Positions 5,513-8,054 of a DNA stretch of 8,054 nt are shown here, one piece after another. This DNA is from Actinomycetes bacterium. GTDB lineage: Bacteria; Actinomycetota; Actinomycetes; Propionibacteriales; Propionibacteriaceae. The translations under genes and the position numbers were made by a program. Below the pieces are notes generated by a model, which saw nothing but the letters and a program-made list of their open reading frames with translations, searched no databases and was not told where the DNA came from. Numbering within the stretch: position 1 is the stretch's first letter; every line of letters begins with the position of its first letter. The DNA is taken from assembly GCA_023412435.1 (NCBI GenBank), contig JAEYNS010000042.1, positions 1 to 8,054 on the forward strand. Reading direction: 5' to 3'.

Positions 5513-6474
5513 CGCCGGCGATCCGTTGGGGGATCGCCGGCCCGGGACGCATCGCCGCCACGATGGCGGGCGAGTTCGCCGGCCTCGCCGGGGCTGAGCT
5601 GGTAGCGGTCGGCTCCCGCTCGTCCGAGCGCGCCGCCGCCTTCACCGACCGGTTCGGCATCCCGCAGGCCTACGGCTGCTACGACGATCTGCTCGCCGCC
5701 GACCTCGACGTGATCTACCTCGCAACCCCGCACGCGCAGCACACCGACCTGGCGCTGGCGGCGATCGCGGCCGGCAAGGCGGTGCTGGTGGAGAAGTCCT
5801 TCACCACCTCGGTGGCCGACACGGTCGCGATCGTCGAGGCCGCCCGGGCCGCCGGGGTCTTCGTGATGGAGGCTATGTGGACGCGGTTCCTGCCGGCGAT
5901 GGCGGAGCTGCGCCGGATGGTGACCGACGGCGAACTGGGTGAGCTGCGCACGATCCAGGGCGACCTGATCGCCCCGCGGGTCTTCGACCCGTCCGACCGG
6001 CTGTTCGACCCCGGCCTGGGCGGCGGGGCCGTCCTCGACCTCGGGGTGTACGTGCTGTCCTTCGTCCAGCAGTTCCTCGGGATGCCCGACCGGGTGCACG
6101 CGGTGGGCGGGCTGCTGTCGAACGGCGTCGACGGTGAGGCCGGCATCCTGCTCGGCTGGGACGACGGCAGGTTCGCCTCGGAGGTGGTCTCGTTCCGGGT
6201 CGCCGGTCCGGGACGCCAGGTGCTGGCCGGGACCCGGGGCTGGGTCGAGGTGGTGCCCCGCTTCCACCGTGCCGAGACCCTGATCTGGCACCCCCGCGAC
6301 GGCGGGGCCGAGGAGCGCCGCTTCCCCAAGCGCGGCGCCGGCTACAGCCACGAGGTCGAGCACGTCAACGAGTGCCTGCGCGCCGGCCTCACCGAGAGCC
6401 CCGTGATGCCGCTGGACGACACCCTCGCCGTCCAGCACCTGATGGCCGAGGTCCTGCGCCAACTCGGCCGCTGA
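5509..6474 (+). CDS. Gfo/Idh/MocA-family NAD(P)-dependent oxidoreductase
   Basis: A 321-residue cytoplasmic dehydrogenase acting on a sugar or diol-type substrate. The N-terminal Rossmann domain (1-125) has WGIAGPGRIA at 7-16 for dinucleotide binding, YLATPHAQHTDLALAAIAAGK at 70-90 and EKSFTTS at 95-101, where many relatives have EKP. The C-terminal alpha/beta domain has EAMWTRFLPAM at 121-131 and LDLGVYVLSFVQQFLG at 176-191. The EAMWTRF and DLGxY signatures place it nearest the dimeric dihydrodiol dehydrogenase/D-xylose 1-dehydrogenase branch; the exact substrate cannot be assigned. The start is GTG at 5509, overlapping the stop of the preceding gene by 4 nt; the open frame continues upstream but through the coding region of the small membrane protein. 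A repeat copy and a hairpin follow the stop, and the next gene is convergent. Confidence 0.88.
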   Translation: MTPAIRWGIAGPGRIAATMAGEFAGLAGAELVAVGSRSSERAAAFTDRFGIPQAYGCYDDLLAADLDVIYLATPHAQHTDLALAAIAAGKAVLVEKSFTTSVADTVAIVEAARAAGVFVMEAMWTRFLPAMAELRRMVTDGELGELRTIQGDLIAPRVFDPSDRLFDPGLGGGAVLDLGVYVLSFVQQFLGMPDRVHAVGGLLSNGVDGEAGILLGWDDGRFASEVVSFRVAGPGRQVLAGTRGWVEVVPRFHRAETLIWHPRDGGAEERRFPKRGAGYSHEVEHVNECLRAGLTESPVMPLDDTLAVQHLMAEVLRQLGR

Positions 6475-6478
6475 CCCC

Positions 6479-6490
6479 GGGGACGGTTCC
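6479..6490. repeat. Solitary copy of the GGGGACGGTTCC repeat
   Basis: An exact inverse copy of the 12-mer clustered at 1038-1175 starts 4 bp after the oxidoreductase stop. It shows the motif is dispersed and not merely a local tandem repeat. Confidence 0.8.
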
Positions 6491-6500
6491 TCGGCTCGGG

Positions 6501-6521
6501 GGGACGGACTGCGTCCGTTCT
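6501..6521. terminator. Candidate bidirectional terminator hairpin between convergent genes
   Basis: GGGACGGAC and GTCCGTTCT (6501-6509 with 6513-6521) form a 9-bp stem with two G-T pairs and a TGC loop. It begins 26 bp after the oxidoreductase stop and overlaps the stop codon of the rarD-like gene at 6520-6522. There is no T tract on either side, as is common for actinobacterial terminators. Its place between converging genes supports a terminator role. Confidence 0.45.
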
Positions 6522-7476
6522 AGTCCATGATCTCCGGCTCGACGAGGATGGGACGCTGCCGGGCGGCCCGCAGGCCGTCCACGGTGAGCACGACGAGCGC
6601 CACCCAGACCAGCCCGAAGCCGATCCACCGCGGCAGCGGCATCACCTCGTGATTCACCCACACCCCGATGGCGAACTGCAGCACCGGCGCCAGGTACTGG
6701 ATCATCCCCACCATGCTGAGCGGGATCCGCCGCGCGGCGCCGGCGAACAGCAGCAGCGGCACCGCGGTCACCACCCCGGCGCTGGCCAGCAGGACGGTGT
6801 GCAGCGTGCTGTGGGTGGTGAAGGTCCCGGTGCCGGTGGCCTGCAGCCAGACCAGGTAGCCGAGGGCGAACGGGGCCAGGCCGGCGGTCTCGACGGTCAA
6901 CCCCACCAGCGGGGTCACCTGCCCGCCGACCCGGTTCTTCAGCAGCCCGTACAGCCCGAACGTGACGGCGAGGGCGAGCGCGATCCAGGGAACCTGGCCG
7001 TACCCGATCGCGATCACGAGGACGGCGGCGGTCCCGATCCCCACCGCGACCCACTGTGCCGGACGCAGGCGCTCCCGCAGCACGAGCACCGCCAGCGTCA
7101 CCGTGAACAGCGGGTTGATGAAGTAGCCGAGTGCGGTGTCGACGATGTGGTCGGTGAGGACGCCCCACACGTAGACCAACCAGTTGACGCTGACCAGGAC
7201 GCCGGCCAGCAGCAGCCCCGTCCGCAGTCGGCGGTTGGCCACCACGGTGCGCAGGTCGGGCGCTGCCCGGAACACCAGCACACCGAGCAGGCAGAACACG
7301 AACGACCACAGGATGCGGTGCCCGATGATCTCGACCGGCCCGGCGGCGGCGATCAGCTTGAAGTAGAACGGGAAGGCACCCCACAGCCCGTACGCGGCGA
7401 CGGCGAGCAGCACCCCGCGGGTGTCAAGGGCCGGGGTGTCCACGATCGCCGGTCTTGGCTGCGCCTGCTGTGCCAC
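6520..7476 (-). CDS. rarD: RarD-type EamA-family transporter
   Basis: A 318-residue inner-membrane protein of the drug/metabolite transporter superfamily. The RarD signature is clear near the N terminus: RGVLLAVAAYGLWGAFPFYF from residue 20, then GPVEIIGHRILWSF from about 46. About ten hydrophobic helices follow, arranged as two EamA repeats (second repeat from about 150, IALALAVTFGLYGLLKN). The family was named for chloramphenicol sensitivity in Pseudomonas, but the natural substrate is not established; small metabolites such as amino acids are likely. GTG at 7476 is chosen because AAGGAGGA lies at 7481-7488, 4 nt upstream, and the N-terminal lead before helix 1 is the usual length. A possible -10 (TAGGCT) lies at 7510-7515 on the minus strand. 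The C terminus (QRPILVEPEIMD) is short and charged. Confidence 0.92.
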   Translation of the reverse strand: MAQQAQPRPAIVDTPALDTRGVLLAVAAYGLWGAFPFYFKLIAAAGPVEIIGHRILWSFVFCLLGVLVFRAAPDLRTVVANRRLRTGLLLAGVLVSVNWLVYVWGVLTDHIVDTALGYFINPLFTVTLAVLVLRERLRPAQWVAVGIGTAAVLVIAIGYGQVPWIALALAVTFGLYGLLKNRVGGQVTPLVGLTVETAGLAPFALGYLVWLQATGTGTFTTHSTLHTVLLASAGVVTAVPLLLFAGAARRIPLSMVGMIQYLAPVLQFAIGVWVNHEVMPLPRWIGFGLVWVALVVLTVDGLRAARQRPILVEPEIMD

Positions 7477-7726
7477 GACTTCCTCCTTCGGCCGTTCGGG
7501 CCACGGAGAAGCCTAAGCCCGGGCCGACAGGGCGCCCACCCAACGACCAGCCCGCGCGCCAACCCGTCCGAAATCCGCTGGTCCGTGGCCGGTTTCCCGC
7601 CGGTCGCCGGCGCGACTGCCCCCACCCACCGACCAACTCGCCCGGCTGGGCCGCACAAACCGGTCCGGAGAGCCGTCATGAGGCGGATATGCACCTATGT
7701 CGGCTCTGCGGACCGGATTGTGCGGG
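7477..7726. other. 250-bp non-coding gap between the SRPBCC gene and rarD
   Basis: The gap holds the rarD ribosome site (7481-7488), a weak -10 candidate TAGGCT on the minus strand (7510-7515) and the long inverted repeat at 7651-7725. Short open frames cross it on both strands, but they lack ribosome sites, have arginine- and proline-heavy composition and resemble no family I know. I see no tRNA or other structured RNA gene. Confidence 0.6.
7651..7725. repeat. 25-bp near-perfect inverted repeat (long hairpin)
   Basis: Arms at 7651-7675 and 7701-7725 are complementary over 25 positions with two mismatches (7668 with 7708, and 7659 with 7717). Inside, CATG at 7677-7680 can extend the pairing with 7696-7699 after one mismatch, with one G-T pair. 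The structure ends 1 bp from the stop codon (7727-7729) of the minus-strand SRPBCC gene. It could act as that gene's terminator, although no T tract follows and the stem is far longer than usual. A palindromic mobile remnant or a recombinase target is also possible. Confidence 0.8.
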
Positions 7727-8054
7727 CTACACCTCGCCGTTGGCGAGCAGTTCGTCGAGCTTGGCATAGCCGTCGTTGACGCCGACCTCCATGCCGCTGG
7801 CCAGCCAGGCGTCGCGGCCCTCGAAGGAGTCGACCAGCGACTGGGCGTGCAGCCGGGTGCGCCCGTTGCCGAGGTCCTCGAACCAGAGCGACTCCAGCGA
7901 AACCCCTTCCGGTTGGCCCTCCCAGGTGAAGGTCTGGACGATCCGGTCGTCGGTGATGTCGTGGAAGCTGCCGTAGAACGAGTACTCCTGACCCTCGGAC
8001 AGGCCGCTGAAGCGCCACTTGCCGCCCCGGCCCGCCTCCCAGTAGTCGATCCGG
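7727..8054 (-). CDS. SRPBCC/AHSA1-family protein, C-terminal part (truncated by window edge)
   Basis: The minus strand is open from the right edge to a TAG at 7727-7729, giving 108 residues and no start codon inside the window in a suitable place. The segment has the features of the AHSA1-like branch of the SRPBCC (START/Bet v1) fold: WRFSGLSEG, then QTFTWEGQPEGVSLESLWFEDLGNGRTRL, then SGMEVGVNDGYAKLDELLA as the long C-terminal helix that closes the hydrophobic pocket. Many such proteins are encoded beside ArsR-type regulators, but the flank is not visible. They are thought to bind hydrophobic small molecules; no ligand can be assigned. About 40-60 N-terminal residues are probably missing to the right. 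A long hairpin follows the stop directly. Confidence 0.88.
   Translation of the reverse strand, partial: RIDYWEAGRGGKWRFSGLSEGQEYSFYGSFHDITDDRIVQTFTWEGQPEGVSLESLWFEDLGNGRTRLHAQSLVDSFEGRDAWLASGMEVGVNDGYAKLDELLANGEV

Noticed and set aside
5173..6462. Long minus-strand open frame opposite the oxidoreductase
   Set aside because: Low-complexity His/Gly/Arg-rich product, no ribosome site, and the opposite strand has unambiguous Gfo/Idh/MocA motifs.
7353..7767. Short open frames on both strands in the gap beside rarD
   Set aside because: No ribosome sites, atypical composition and overlap with the long palindrome; not supportable as genes.
6649..7779. Plus-strand open frame across rarD and the gap to its right
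   Set aside because: Antisense to clear RarD coding sequence; composition is Gln/His/Arg/Pro-biased with no recognisable domain.

Overview
The window is high-GC DNA with dense, mostly gap-free coding. Non-ATG starts dominate: eight of the nine starts visible here are read as GTG. Strong AGGAGG-type ribosome sites sit beside apparently leaderless genes. With the gene families present, this points to an actinomycete (Actinomycetota); a Propionibacteriaceae-like genome is possible but is only a guess. Nothing suggests plasmid, phage or a recent genomic island: this is mainly chromosomal housekeeping and metabolic DNA.

Layout, left to right. (1) 8-1023, plus strand: dhaL and dhaM, the ADP-binding and phosphotransferase subunits of a PEP-dependent dihydroxyacetone kinase, overlapping by 4 nt; a dhaK probably lies just off the left edge. 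(2) 1024-1231: a gap filled with direct and inverted copies of GGAACCGTCCCC. (3) 1232-2713, plus: a CPA1-type K+(Na+)/H+ antiporter with a C-terminal TrkA-C (RCK_C) domain. (4) 2732-4931, minus: aspartate kinase, then a 97-residue protein with a ParB/sulfiredoxin-like DGLHR motif, then a membrane-anchored LytR_C-domain protein. The aspartate kinase has an internal ribosome site and start that would yield a separate 172-residue regulatory beta subunit, as in Corynebacterium lysC. (5) 5105-6474, plus, divergent from aspartate kinase: a small Pro/Glu-rich membrane protein, overlapped by 4 nt by a Gfo/Idh/MocA-family NAD(P)-dependent oxidoreductase. (6) 6520-7476, minus: a RarD-type EamA transporter, convergent with the oxidoreductase. 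(7) 7477-7726: a non-coding gap with a 25-bp near-perfect inverted repeat. (8) 7727-8054, minus: the C-terminal part of an SRPBCC/AHSA1-family protein that runs off the right edge.

No complete new multi-gene system is evident. The points most worth a second look are the nested aspartate kinase start, the orphan DGLHR protein often labelled (from memory) as a VapB-type antitoxin but with no toxin beside it, two genes whose -10 boxes sit exactly 6 nt before a GTG start, the long palindrome after the SRPBCC gene, and the GGAACCGTCCCC repeat family.
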